In this document: positions 32,291 through 43,626 of the stretch, piece after piece | Layout of the letters: every line of letters begins with the position of its first letter | Position numbering within the stretch: the stretch's first letter is position 1 | Notes under the pieces: generated by a model | Database searches by the model: none | What the model was told of the DNA's origin: nothing | Seen by the model: the letters and a program-made list of their open reading frames with translations, nothing else | Assembly (NCBI GenBank): GCA_027886175.1 | Contig: JAJNNQ010000142.1 | Coordinates: 2,920,501 to 2,984,500, forward strand | Origin: Phylloscopus collybita | Lineage: Eukaryota > Chordata > Aves > Passeriformes > Phylloscopidae | Direction of reading: 5' to 3' | DNA: 64,000 bases | Made by a program: the position numbers and the translations under genes

Positions 32291-34222
32291 CTCCTCCTCC
32301 CTCCCCCGTGCTTTGCAACTCACACTCTGCCACGGCAAAACCTCTTTTATTAAAACTCTGCTGAGACTTTTCCTCTTTATTACTGGATCACAGGATATCC
32401 TGAGCTTGAGAGGGATCCTAAAATCTGACTCTCAAATAAATGGACCATTTGAGAATTACTCACAACCTTGTCATTACTAGGACTCTGCTCCAACCACCTG
32501 AGCCAATCTCTGAGTCACGGGGGTGGATCTCCCTAGGATGGGAATCCTTGGCACCACAAAGGGAATTGCAATGCCTTTTTTTTTCTGCTAAAGCTGCTTT
32601 ACACACCAGCCCCTGCACGGGCTCTCGGGCAGAACTGGCTGGCACCTAACGCGACAGCACAAAACTCTTCCCGTAACGCTCATTGCCTGCCCTTTCCAGG
32701 ATTTAGTCAACAGCCGTAGAAGGGCTCATGCAATGTCCCTTCCCAGGCAGAAATGAGCAGGACAAGCCCCGAGGCTTCCCTTTGCTGCACGGCCACAGAG
32801 TTCTGCAGAGAGGCGGGGCTGGTCCCACCTGCTGAGCGGCGTTTCCTGCAGGTGAGTGTTGCCAGGCCACAAGGATGGTGGCTGCTGAGGCCGGGGCTGC
32901 TGCTCTGGCCCAGAGCTGCAGAGAGCCCTCGGTGCCCCCCTTGCTGCCAGCAAGGTTCCTTGGTGTTCCCTCTGTGTGTCTCGGGTGGCTGGAAACGCAG
33001 GGAGGAAGGAGGCCGGCAGCCCCAGCAAGGCGAGCAGCACCTCCTCCTTGTCCTTGGGCTCTGCAGGGGAGGAGCTGTGCCCGCAGTGTCCTGCCCGTGG
33101 CACGCAGGGTGCCAGGCACACGTCCCAGGGACGGGCACTGGGGGGCTCAGACAGGGCTGGCACAGACACGGCTGAAGGGCTGCCTGCAGCTCCTCGGCCA
33201 GGGGCTGCTCTCAACAGGCACCTGGAGATGCTTCAGCCCAGACAGAGGCCCCCCAACAGCCCAGAAGATCCTCAAGGAACAGCTGCCATTGCCTGGGAAT
33301 GGTGGCACGTGGGGTTTGCGGAGGGGCTCAGACAGCAATTCCCGGTGCCAGCCCTCCCGGAGCTCCTGCACAGTTGCCAGGTATGTCCTGGCCACCCCAA
33401 ATCCCCTCCCTTCCAGCCTGAGGACATCATCCAGCAGCAGCATTAAAGCCAAGGCAATCTTCCCTCACAGAAATTCAATCCCCAGCAACAGCCCTTGGAG
33501 ATGCCTGAAAATCAAAGGTTTCAGTGGGATGGAGTTCTGTTTGGATGAAGTCTGGAGTTTTTCACGGAGCCAGCTGGAAGTGCAGAAGTGAGGGGAAGCC
33601 TTTGCAGGTGGGTCCCACTGGAGGTGCGCTGAAGGCAGGGTTGTGCATCTCTTTCCTGAGGGAAAAGAACTTGCAGAGGCCACTGCTGAGGCTCTGAAAG
33701 GAGCTGAGCTGCTGTAGGGAGAGATGTCCTCCCGTGGGCACAGGGGCTGCCTCAGCACGGGCCGGGAGCGTGTCCAGCCACTGCCTTCTCCTGCTTTAAA
33801 ATATCCACAGGAGCCCGAGCTCAGGGGGCTGGAATCTGCTGAATTCCAGGCAACTCTGCCAAGTGACCCCCCAGGGGATGAGGGTTATAATTAGCCAGTT
33901 CTAGGGAATAGAAACCTCTCCTGTCCCAAGCCCCCTGAGCTTCCTTGGAAGCTCTGCCGGTTCCTGGCACAGCTGGCAGTCAAGCAGCAGCTCTGCATGG
34001 GAATATCCAGGCCCCATGAGGCACTGGGAGGTTATTGCAGCGAGAATTGAGCAGGGAATTCGGGGCCATGAGTATAATTCCTCTAAACTAGCAAAGGTGA
34101 CAGTGAACCCTGAATCCGGGCACCGCACAGAGAACAAACTTGGTGCTGCCGTGTCAGCTTCAGCCCCTGGGCTGGGAAGTCTGGGGACTCAAACTTAGGG
34201 AATTACACAAATCACAGCAACT
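32291..34222. other. Unassigned DNA before the second provirus
   Basis: Mixed composition. An open frame of 238 codons (32875-33591) has no recognisable motif or homologue and has overlapping competitors on both strands. I see nothing I can name. Confidence 0.5.
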
Positions 34223-34227
34223 GACAC

Positions 34228-34937
34228 TGAAAGAAATTAGCCCCAGGTTATGCACTCCCGAGTTGTACTGTTACATTGTTTCGCTGTAAAATTAAAGTTG
34301 CACTGTTACTTGCTTGTTTCAAACCGTTCATGTTGAATCTGTACCCTGAATTTCTGTTCGTTATGTCCAAGTTCTGTACCCTTTCTCCCTGGGTCCTGGG
34401 CTTTCCCCTCTCCCGACGAAAAGCCCGCATGCCGCCGCTTTGCCGCTCCGCCCCCCCGCCGCTTCCTGCTGCTCCCTGCCTCGGCCGTCGAGCTGTGGGC
34501 TCCGCCCAATATGAAGATGAGGGAACTCCCATGGTGCCTGGCTGCGGCCGGAGGTCCAGTTGGAGCTAAAAAAGCCCCTAGGACAGCGAGCCGACACAGA
34601 AACTGGACCTAAGAAGGACGGGACTGTGCGAGGCACATGTCTAGCTACCTGCAGGCAGCAGGCATTCTTTTGTTACTTTGTCGCCATAGCCTGAAAGAAA
34701 CTGGAGAAAGGTAACGCCCCTGGACCACACGAGCCAACGTGATTCTATTGGAACCCCCGTGAGGACGGAATCCCGACTCTGCAGCAGCACCAGCAGCAGC
34801 AGATTCGACTGCACCTCCTCCTCCGTGGTGTCTTCAGGGAGCAGCGGCGGCGTGCGCAGCCCCCGGGCCCCCTACCCAGAGCTGATTTCTAATAAAGGCC
34901 TTTTCAAAGGAGCTGGTCTCCTGGCCAATTTATAACA
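34228..34937 (+). repeat. 5' LTR of the class I provirus
   Basis: 710 bp, identical to 40613-41322 except at 34430. AATAAA at 34891-34896 is the probable polyadenylation signal. It contains a CAG/CAC-rich stretch near 34782-34802. Confidence 0.96.
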
Positions 34938-34940
34938 AAT

Positions 34941-34957
34941 TGGGGGCTCGTCCGGGA
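34941..34957 (+). other. Primer-binding site, tRNA-Pro type
   Basis: TGGGGGCTCGTCCGGGA is a perfect match to the standard proline-tRNA primer site of gammaretroviruses and starts three bases after the LTR. Confidence 0.92.
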
Positions 34958-36422
34958 GGTGACCACGCCTGAAGAGGACCGAGGACGGGACGGCCGACCG
35001 CCCTTTGGACCCCCAGGACAGCTGGTCACACCGGACCAAGGAAGACAGCCTGGGATCGGACAGCACGGAGGAGCGCCGGTAAAGTATAGCCGGTGGCGGG
35101 AGTGGAGACGAGCGAATGGTGTGTGAGTGAGACAAAGACCGGTAGTTCGGATCTTTGAAGCGAGTGTGGGCCTCCCAGTACCGCGTTTCCAGTCTCCCGC
35201 GAGGGACCTGGCCGGGAAAGGAGGGAAGCGAAAGGAGAACGGAGTGAAAGAGGCGTCTCCAGGGGCATAGGCGCCCCCCTCCGGGCGTGCGGAGGTAATT
35301 TAGAGAGTGAGTGGCACGTCACAGGGTGTGTGATTGTAGGATAGGCCCGCCTCCATTCTAGAATCTACGGAGGCAGGCTGCCCAGGCTGATCCAAGCGTG
35401 CGGAAAGCCTGGAGCTGTGTGTGTAGCACGCACCACACTGGCTGAGGTTACGGCCCGGGGTATCCACGGGTTGGGATACTGGCTGGGGTAGCTGGCGGGG
35501 TGTGGGGAGTGAGAGAGGGTACTGGCCGAGTTACGGCCCGGGGTGTCCAGGCGAGGAAGGGGTGCTGGCTGGGGTAGTGACTGAATCTCTAAGGGCGAGA
35601 TATCAGGCTACCGACAGGGCACTCTGAGCACTGGCAGCAGTGGTGGTCAGACCCTGAGGGCGGGTAACTGCAACCACTGCTGGCTTGGGACACCGGCTGG
35701 GGTAACTACCGGGGTACAGGAGTGGTCGCACTGGTTGGGGGTACCTAGAAGTGAGAGGTATGCGTTCCAGGTGCGGAGAGCCTACAGGGCCGGGGGTTTT
35801 TTGAGTATACCGCCTGGGTGTAGGATGAATGAAAGTTAGGGAAGTCCCAAGGTGCGAGGGATTTAACGATAGGGAGAGTGAGTGAGTCGCACACTGTATG
35901 TCCGGGTCCTGGCTGTAGGTGGTGACTGGAACTCTGGGCCCAGGTTGACCGGCCACTTATGGAAACTCGATAGATATACAGGAGAGGAAGAGGGGTGCTG
36001 GCTGGGGTAGTGACTGAATCTCTAAGGGCGAGATATCAGACTATCGACAGGGCACTCTGAGCACTGGCAGGAGTGGCCAGACCCTAAGGGCGGGTAACTG
36101 GGGCCACTAACGGGTGTTCGTGGAGTGAGTGAGAAAGGGGTGCTGGCTGGGGTAGTGACTGAATCTCTAAGGGCGAGATATCAGACTACCGACAGGGCAC
36201 TCTGAGCACTGGCAGGAGTGGCCAGACCCTAAGGGCGGGTAACTGGGGCCACTAACGGGTGTTCGTGGAGTGAGTGAGAAAGGGGTGCTGGCTGGGGTAG
36301 TGGCTGAATCTCTAAGGGCGAGATATCAGGCTACCGACAGAGCACTCTGAGCACTGGCAGGAGTGGTGCCACTGGGACCACTGACGAGTGTTCGTAGAGT
36401 GAGTGAAGATTACCTAGTGAGA
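34958..36422 (+). other. Long untranslated leader of the class I provirus
   Basis: About 1.46 kb between primer site and gag, rich in GGCTGGGGTA and GGTAACT motifs. It holds the tandem repeats described separately. By analogy with gammaretroviruses it should contain the packaging signal and the splice donor, but I cannot place them. Confidence 0.6.
35568..36370 (+). repeat. 145-bp tandem repeat in the proviral leader
   Basis: The motif GCTGGGGTAGTGACTGAATC begins at 35568, 36001 and 36146, with a variant (GTGGCTGAATC) at 36291; the last three are spaced exactly 145 bp. Each unit includes GGGCGAGATATCAG and GGGCACTCTGAGCACTGG. The first copy is separated from the second by more diverged DNA. 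Confidence 0.9.
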
Positions 36423-37718
36423 ATGGGAGGATATGTAAATAAGCAAAAACCACCTGAGGAGGAAAAGGGGAAGATAAAGAACATTCCCCCAGATAGTCCA
36501 TTAGGACAAATGTTGGAACTATGGGATACTGAAGAGGCCACTAAAAATTTGAGCAAGGTTAAAATGATCCATTATTGTATTGAGGTTTGGCCCACTTTGA
36601 ATTTGCCTGGAGGATGGCCGTGGTGTGGAACTAAGGACCCCTGGATGTGCTCGCAATTAAACCAGTATCTGAAATCCCGAGGGGACTCAGATACTGAGCA
36701 GATCCTTTATGCTGCCTGCTGGCAGAGACACAGAACTGAAAGTGAAACAGTTAAGATTTGTAAGCTACAAGAGGGAAAGAGGAAAAATGGAAAAGAGAAA
36801 AAGGAGGAAAGCAGTCACCATTGGGACCCTCTTGATTATTTGCCTCCTCCTGTTTACCCTGGGATACCCCAAACTGTCCCTGCTAACCCTCCAGCTTTAC
36901 CTGTAAACTCTTCCCCATCTCTTCAAACCATGATCCCTATTCCTCCTTCAGCTTGCTCCCCAACAGGATTACCCCCTACAGCTCCACCCTCTCTACCACC
37001 TCAGTCTAACCCGACTATCCCGAGTACTAACCCCTTCTATTCTTCAACTCTATCCTCGACCTCTCCTAGCACTGGCCGAGGCCACTCCCCCTCACCATCT
37101 ACTGTCCCTGCACCCCCAAACAACTGGGAGCTGGACTTGCCAGCCAATAATATAGAAACCCCAAAAGGACCCTATTGTGGCACCAGGTCAAGAACAAAGC
37201 TCTTCCCCCTAAGGAAAGTCCCGATAAGTGGGGCAGCTGGAGATGCACCTCTGACAGCTTCAGAAGTTGGGGGCTTTAAGAAAGAGCTGGGAGGCCTGGT
37301 TGGGGACCTGGTGGGGGTGGCTGGCTGGGTGGATTGGTTCCTGAACCCTAATGTTTGCACCTGGAGTGAGATGAACTCTATTTTGGGTGCCTTGTTCAGC
37401 CCCAAGGAGATGGCCATGGTCCATGTCGCGGGGATGCGAGTCTGGGAACAGGGGAGCAGGTTTGGGCCCCGGGCAGGGGACGGGCTCCCGCGGGCGGATC
37501 CAGGGTGGGATCCAGGTGGAAAAGGGGAAGGGCAGAATGTGGGAGACTGTGGAACCCTGGTGGTGAGGGGCATTGGAGGGTCTGTTCCCCGGGGTGGCAG
37601 CACCAGGCTGGCCTTTGATAAGACCCAGGGGGAATGGGACCCCAGCCACCTAGTTAAGCAGGGGAGGAGATTTTTGGTTACGTGGATCCTGACAGTCCTG
37701 AGGGCCAAGTGCTGTTAG
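36423..37718 (+). pseudogene. gag: Class I provirus gag, truncated in capsid
   Basis: Starts at ATGGGA, so Gly-2 can be myristoylated as in gammaretroviral Gag. Residues 1-130 are matrix-like (SPLGQML, WPTLNLPGGWPW), followed by a PPVY late-domain motif (about 142-145) and a long Pro/Ser-rich p12-like region to about 235. Then comes the start of capsid (FPLRKVPISGA), which soon loses similarity. The frame stops at TAG 37716-37718, and capsid-like coding seems to continue in another phase after about 37683 (SWPDIRKKL). The C-terminal capsid domain and a CCHC nucleocapsid are not seen. It is therefore a defective Gag with an intact matrix and late-domain part. Confidence 0.85.
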
Positions 37719-38074
37719 GGATGCAGTTCCTTGCTGGATCCTGGCCTGATATCAGGAAAAAGCTAGGAATTAGTAACCCATGCTGCTGTTTGGACCCAAG
37801 AAAAAGAGTGGACTGACGTTTCCCGTGTAAAAGGACCAGTATCACCTCCTCCTAACTATGGACAAAACCCAGAAAAATCCCCCACGAGTCTCCCCAAGTG
37901 GACTGCCATCCAAGATCCTGCCAGCTGACAAAAGAAGAGAACCAATATATGATGAACATGAGTTGAGAGAAATAAAAAGTTAGGGTTGTACCAAAGGAGG
38001 CAAGGGGAATGGTTAACCCCAGATAGATGAAAGTTTTTAAATAAAGCCCTAGCTTGAAAAAATGCTAACAGAAA
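37719..38074 (+). other. Deletion scar between gag and integrase
   Basis: About 350 bp of broken gag-like sequence in place of the roughly 3 kb expected for nucleocapsid, protease, RT and RNase H. No DTGA protease or YxDD polymerase motif occurs. Confidence 0.75.
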
Positions 38075-39144
38075 TACAGAGCCTGACCCACTGGGGCACC
38101 CAAGGGTTATGTGATCATTTTTTTAAGAGAATATTTATGTATTGGGGTGTATGGTCTAGCCAAAGCAGTAACTGAAGGATGCCTTATATGCCAAAAGGTA
38201 AATCAGAAAGCGATGTGGGGGGGAGTGCCCCAGGAGGAAGACGGATGGCATTGGGACCCTTTCAAAATGTACAGGTGAATTTTGCCGAGGTGCCTTCAGT
38301 ACAGGGTTGCAGGTATCTACTTGTTATGGTTGATTGTTTGGCCCATTGGGTAGAAGCCTTTCCTGCCGGGGAGGAGACGGCACAAGTGGTAATAAAGGTA
38401 TTATTAGAACACATCATCCCCCGGTATGGGCTAGTGAATAGTGCTGGTTCAGACCGAGGTCCTCATTTTGTAGCCAAAATTCTACATGATGTCATTAAAG
38501 CCTTAGGAATCAGGTGGCAGTTGCATACACCCTGGCATCCCCAAAGTTCAGGGAGAGTTGAGAGGATGAATAAAACCCTCAAAAATGTATTAACTAAATT
38601 GATAACCGAAACAGGAATGAATTGGCTCAAGTGTCTGCCCCTGGCCCTTCTGCGAATCCGGGTCTGACCTAGATCTGACATAGGGGCTTCACCATATGAG
38701 ATGATGTTTGGACTCCCCTTCTTACTGACCCCCTATAGCACTGGGGATTATTTAGAAGGAGAGGCCGCTACCCAAGAATATGTAAAAACAATTGGAAAGA
38801 CATTGGCAGATCTTAAAAGAAGAGGGTATCTTCCTCAAACCTCTCCCTTGGACACTGACATGCACCAAATAAAACCAGGAGACTGGGTTTTAATTAAGTC
38901 CTGGAATACCACCCCACTAACCCCTAAATTCGAAGGCCCGTTCCAAGTTCTGCTCACTACTCATACTGCAGTGCGAACCCAGGAAAAGGGCTGGACCCAC
39001 ATCACTAGAGTGAAAGGACCATTACCACCCCCGAGTGATCCCTCTGACTCTGCAACCCCAACAAAGGTTCCCTCTGAGTGGATTGCCACTCGAGATCCAG
39101 ACACCCTTAAAGTAACTCTCAGGAAACAAGCAAAAACCAGTTAA
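38075..39144 (+). pseudogene. pol: Class I provirus integrase, broken
   Basis: A zinc-binding N-terminal remnant (LTHWGTQG..CLICQ) lies near 38080-38205. The catalytic core runs from 38179. Its first active-site position reads Asn (VNFAEV, codon 38278-38280) instead of Asp; the second Asp (GSDRGPHF) and the Glu (SGRVERMN) are present. An in-frame TGA at 38665-38667 cuts the protein, and the same phase continues from 38668 to 39144 with the C-terminal region (GDWVLIKSW, a typical SH3-like element). Both the missing Asp and the stop predict loss of integrase activity. Confidence 0.88.
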
Positions 39145-39392
39145 AGCCAATAAGGGACAATAACAGTTATTACAAGCTGTCCGTTACCATTGTTAAAAAT
39201 CCACATTGTTATAAGAGGTTAAAAAGGTGTTAATATAAAAGTGTAAAATAATGGTTAAATCTGATGTTATAACTTGTTATGATAAGTCACAATGTGTTAA
39301 TATAAAAGTAATAAGTAACAGTAATTCTTAATTTAAAAATTAAATCTCTCATAGGGCACACCCAAAGAGAGCTAACTAAAACTAAGAAAAAG
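39145..39392 (+). other. AT-rich spacer between integrase and env
   Basis: Non-coding, AT-rich, with several GTTAATATAAAAGT-like repeats (39230-39320). In complete gammaretroviruses env overlaps the end of pol, so this spacer is unusual. Confidence 0.5.
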
Positions 39393-39436
39393 GTGGAAAG
39401 TGGGAATAAGCAAGGGAGAGCTCCACAAATCCAGCC

Positions 39437-39670
39437 TAAGAACTCCCCGACCCAAGAGGCAAGACCAGGTGAGACCAAAGAGAACCCTCAGAGCGAGATG
39501 GGGGCAGGTTCATACTGGACTCTTGGAGGGACTAATAGTAGTCCTATTGATATGATGAGGAGAAAGAACCCCCTGACCCAAGAGGCAAGGCCAGGTGAGA
39601 CCAAAGGATCCACAAATAGAATGGTTCATACTGGACTCTTGGAGGGACTGATAGTAGTCCTATTGATAAG
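39437..39670 (+). repeat. Direct repeat at the env leader
   Basis: A segment beginning GACCCAAGAGGCAAGACCAG and ending TAGTAGTCCTATTGATA occurs twice, at about 39449-39551 and 39576-39667. It duplicates the putative start region and leaves two candidate signal regions; only the second leads directly into the hydrophobic stretch. Confidence 0.8.
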
Positions 39671-40574
39671 CAAGTTTACAGATGGGGCTTACTCCGAATG
39701 CTGTCATTCAGTTTGTGATGGGGAGAATCTACAATCCCTTATGAGAGTTCACACCCATGTGAATCCCACATGTTTTGACATGATCCAATTATCCACCTGT
39801 CAAAAAGAGAAAAAAACAATATTGGATTACAAAAAAGCTGCCACATTTAAGCAGTGCCTGACTGGGAAGTGCCCTATCAGAGAGTGGTTCTGTTTTAAAA
39901 AGTTAAGAAATACAGAGGGAGTAGCAGACCTGATAAAAAGAAAATACCAAAAGGGGAGGAGGGGCAGCACACAAACATGGAAAAGTAAAATACAGACCCC
40001 AAAAGGAATAGTAAAAACATATAAGCCAGCAACTTGGACACAAGATAGATCATGGAGGTGCCGAACTCCAATTTACATGTTGAATAAAATTATCAGATTA
40101 TCAAACAAAACAGCCCTTGCCCTTGATCATATCAGGAACCAATTGGCACAGACAAGAGCAGTAGTTTATCAAATCAAACTAGCAGTCGATTATGAAAGTA
40201 AGGTAATAAAAAATATTTCCAAAGAAATACAAAAAATTGCATATGTAAGTACCCAAGAATGGAAGCCCTTAATTAATATGGAATGGTGGGACAACTTCTG
40301 GTCCTTTGAAGGGACCTGGTGGGAAAAAGTAGTGTTCATTGCAATAAGTGCCTTTGTCAGTCTCCTACTTCTCCCCTGCATACTTCCCTGTCTAATTCGA
40401 ACTGTAGCCACTACTGTTCCAGCTAGTCTCCAAATCCCTAAAGTAAAGATTCAGAAACCTACAAATACAATTAGATTGGAACCCCAAGAAAAACTGAGCA
40501 CAGCAAAAAGAATTTATGACCAATACCAAGAATTAAAACAGATTTATTTCCTTGAGTCAGACATGGCCAATTGA
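39621..40574 (+). CDS. env: Shortened env-like open frame of the class I provirus
   Basis: 317 codons from ATG 39621; the frame is open upstream to 39393 but that part is a duplicated leader. The N-terminus has a hydrophobic stretch (LLEGLIVVLLISKF) that can be a signal peptide. A cysteine-containing surface-like part, a heptad-rich region (about codons 155-205) and a strong membrane anchor (VVFIAISAFVSLLLLPCIL) with a cytoplasmic tail follow. Missing compared with gammaretroviral Env: most of the surface subunit, a recognisable furin site, a fusion peptide, the LQNRR immunosuppressive-type segment and CX6CC. The frame is nevertheless uninterrupted. It may encode a small membrane protein, or simply be young. 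Confidence 0.72.
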   Translation: MVHTGLLEGLIVVLLISKFTDGAYSECCHSVCDGENLQSLMRVHTHVNPTCFDMIQLSTCQKEKKTILDYKKAATFKQCLTGKCPIREWFCFKKLRNTEGVADLIKRKYQKGRRGSTQTWKSKIQTPKGIVKTYKPATWTQDRSWRCRTPIYMLNKIIRLSNKTALALDHIRNQLAQTRAVVYQIKLAVDYESKVIKNISKEIQKIAYVSTQEWKPLINMEWWDNFWSFEGTWWEKVVFIAISAFVSLLLLPCILPCLIRTVATTVPASLQIPKVKIQKPTNTIRLEPQEKLSTAKRIYDQYQELKQIYFLESDMAN

Positions 40575-40612
40575 TGCGGGCTAAAGCCCGATCAAAGAAA
40601 TAGAGGGGGGAT

Positions 40613-41322
40613 TGAAAGAAATTAGCCCCAGGTTATGCACTCCCGAGTTGTACTGTTACATTGTTTCGCTGTAAAATTAAAGTTGCACTGTTACTTGCTT
40701 GTTTCAAACCGTTCATGTTGAATCTGTACCCTGAATTTCTGTTCGTTATGTCCAAGTTCTGTACCCTTTCTCCCTGGGTCCTGGGCTTTCCCCTCTCCCG
40801 ACGAAAAGCCCGCACGCCGCCGCTTTGCCGCTCCGCCCCCCCGCCGCTTCCTGCTGCTCCCTGCCTCGGCCGTCGAGCTGTGGGCTCCGCCCAATATGAA
40901 GATGAGGGAACTCCCATGGTGCCTGGCTGCGGCCGGAGGTCCAGTTGGAGCTAAAAAAGCCCCTAGGACAGCGAGCCGACACAGAAACTGGACCTAAGAA
41001 GGACGGGACTGTGCGAGGCACATGTCTAGCTACCTGCAGGCAGCAGGCATTCTTTTGTTACTTTGTCGCCATAGCCTGAAAGAAACTGGAGAAAGGTAAC
41101 GCCCCTGGACCACACGAGCCAACGTGATTCTATTGGAACCCCCGTGAGGACGGAATCCCGACTCTGCAGCAGCACCAGCAGCAGCAGATTCGACTGCACC
41201 TCCTCCTCCGTGGTGTCTTCAGGGAGCAGCGGCGGCGTGCGCAGCCCCCGGGCCCCCTACCCAGAGCTGATTTCTAATAAAGGCCTTTTCAAAGGAGCTG
41301 GTCTCCTGGCCAATTTATAACA
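40613..41322 (+). repeat. 3' LTR of the class I provirus
   Basis: 710 bp, one mismatch to the 5' LTR. AATAAA at 41276-41281. Followed by the GACAC target duplication. Confidence 0.96.
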
Positions 41323-43330
41323 GACACCACCCAGAGGGACAATCCAAGTCCCAGGCAATTGCTCTGCAGCCTGCTCTGGGGAAAAACACCCTGTGTCTGC
41401 CAGGAGCTCTGACTGTGTCTCCTACCAGCTCCTGAGCAGTGTCAGGCCCACCATGAGGGCTTTAAATAAACCTCAAATAAACCCCAAATCCCACAGAGCC
41501 AATAATCCAAATAAAGAAATGCATTGTTATCATCTAGAGCTCAACACTCTGTTATGAATTCTATGACAACAAGGTAATGATGGGATTCCCAGGAATCTCA
41601 TGAATGCTCTTGATTTTCATTTTTTATGAAAATTGATATGCCAATTCCCTCAATTGGCAGCCTTTAAAACTTACCCTGGAATTTAGAGGTCAAGCAGGGT
41701 TGGCTTTGGCTTGACCTTCACCTCTGGTGCCACTTGGTGCAAACACAACCTGGGCCAAGGTGGTTAGATGTGTGACCTCAGCTTTTCACTCAAAAATATC
41801 CCCTACTTGTTCCTTGGAGGTGAAGATTTTGCTCCAAACCCTCCACTCCTCACCTCCATTTGCCCTCCAAGCGTCCGTTCTGTTCCCCACGGGCGCCCTG
41901 GTGACAGCAGGGAGGTCCCTTTGCCCACGGTGCCTTTCTCCTGCCCCTCTCCAGCCACTCCTCTGCTCGTTCTTTGCAGCCTCGTCCCACACGGAGCCTC
42001 TTCTCCCATCCCCGCCGGCTGCTGCCAAGGAAGGAGGACACAGTGAGTCCCGAGTGCTGACCCCTCACCACTACCCCTGGAGAGCCCTGGCTGTGGTCCC
42101 CAGGGGCCTCGGATTTCCCGGGGCAATTGTCTGCTGGGCTCCCTTCCATTACCTCAGCAATTCCCTCAAAAATGCCACCTCACTCCCCTCGACACCCTCT
42201 CACATTTTCCTACACTAACAGGTCTTGTATCCCCTCTACACTACACCAGGTTTTCAGCTAAATGAGTGCCATGACCCATGCCCACTGCTCATGATTCACC
42301 CAACCAACATCAGGAGCAAATGCTGGTTGAGCTTTAAGAACTGGAAATAACTTGAAAGCAAAATGAATCACCTTTTTCTTCTGTTTTGTGTTTTTTGGTT
42401 TTTTCTTTCAGATGCTGGACTTGCTTCTGTGGATGATGTGTGCTGAGCTCTCACTGCAGGGAACTGGCAGGCCTGAATGGCTGTGAGCTCGTGTTCTTCT
42501 CACTGGGGAATCAGAAATAATTATTAATTAGACTGCAGAAATGTTTTCTGAAACCTCTCTCCTTTCCTGCCCTTTGCTGGTAGATCTTCTCTTTCTGCCT
42601 TTGAATTTTCAGCTGTTCCCTGATGTCATTTCCCCTGCCTGAATTCCTAACAACTCTTGCCTGGGAAAAACTGGGATAACTTAGGGGGGAGAGAGGTGAG
42701 ATTTTTAGCTGTATTTTTCTAAAATTTCTAATTATTCTGAAATTATTTCTGATAAACACTGACCTGACGTGGACCAGTCTCAAACACAGCCCCAGTTCTC
42801 ACCTCTGAGCTGCTCCCGGGGCTGCAGCCACATTCCTGACAAGGTGCCAAAGGTCCCTTTGGGCAGGGACCAGGCTCTCTGTCTCGGGCCTTGGGCACTG
42901 CAGGGACCAGGGTGCTCCAGCACGGGCAGCCTGGAAGCAGAGCAGATCCCTCTGGGTCAGCAGCAGGCTGGGGACAGGAATGACCAGAAACCGTCAGCCT
43001 CTGGGGCCGTGACTTCATCTCAGCCACACAGATCATACCAAATGTGGCATTTACAGACCTCAGACTCTCCCACCACAAAAGCTGGTTCTGATCTAGTTCT
43101 CAGGGTCACCAATACCTCCTCCACAAAACCCACGGGGATTAGCATTTTCTGCTGGTTTGACAAACTTCAGGTCAGATTTGCAAAAGCAAATCCCAGCAGG
43201 TCCCTGCTGCACAGGCCTCAGCGGCTTCCGCTTCCCTGGGAAACCTGAGCCAGCCCCAGTCTGTTCCAAGGTGAGCACAAGGCTGGAGAGAGGTCAGAAC
43301 CCTCAGCTGGGTCTCAGCAGCCACAGACGA
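41323..43330. other. Unassigned DNA between the provirus and URB1
   Basis: Ordinary mixed-composition DNA. An open frame of 163 codons (41727-42218) competes with overlapping frames on both strands and has no recognisable motif. Nothing else is supported. Confidence 0.5.
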
Positions 43331-43626
43331 CACGCCCCGGCCCACCCGCCTTCCGCCTGCCCCTTCCTGCGGGAGCGGTGGCGGCTCCGGGGCGGGGCTG
43401 GGCCGGGTCGGGATTCAGCATGGCCGGGAAGCGGAGCGGAGTGGGGCGGCCGGGAAGCGGAGCGGAGCGGGGCAGCCGGGAAGCGAAGCGGAGCCGGGAG
43501 GCCGGGAAGCGGAGCGGGGCGGTCGGCGAGCGGAGCGGGGCGGCTGCGGCTGAGCGCGCCTGTGGCCCGCGGGACGAGTTCAATGGCGCCGCTTCAAGGC
43601 GCTGCTGCGGGACCCCGCGGCCGCCG
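43331..43626 (+). pseudogene. URB1: CpG island and exon 1 of URB1, frame-disrupted
   Basis: CpG-dense promoter with an ATG at 43420 (MAGKRSG). The sequence then consists of imperfect 18- to 21-bp repeats of GCCGGGAAGCGGAGCGGAG type. The URB1-matching end of the exon, RFKALLRDPAAAAE, is read in a different phase (codons aligned to 43575) that is closed upstream by TGA at 43551-43553. The ATG and the conserved end are therefore out of frame, probably because the repeat changed length. The donor is near 43626 (GAGG|GTGGGT). Confidence 0.75.

Larger units (their letters stand above)
34228..41322 (+). mobile_element. Recent, internally deleted class I (gammaretrovirus-like) provirus
   Basis: LTRs of 710 bp each begin TGAAAG and end ATAACA. 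They differ at one base (T at 34430, C at 40815, a CpG site). The 5-bp target duplication GACAC is perfect (34223-34227 and 41323-41327). A proline-tRNA primer site follows the 5' LTR and a polypurine tract (AGAGGGGGG, 40602-40610) precedes the 3' LTR. The inside is only 5.7 kb: part of gag, integrase and a short env remain, while capsid C-terminus, protease, reverse transcriptase and RNase H are missing. It cannot replicate by itself, although the near-identical LTRs show recent insertion. Confidence 0.95.

Noticed and set aside
32875..33591. 238-codon open frame
   Set aside because: GC-rich region with overlapping frames on both strands and no recognisable domain.
35568..36370. CRISPR-like repeats
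   Set aside because: Units are 145 bp, directly adjacent and inside a retroviral leader in an animal genome.
41727..42218. 163-codon open frame
   Set aside because: No motif, no splice context, and three competing frames on the opposite strand.
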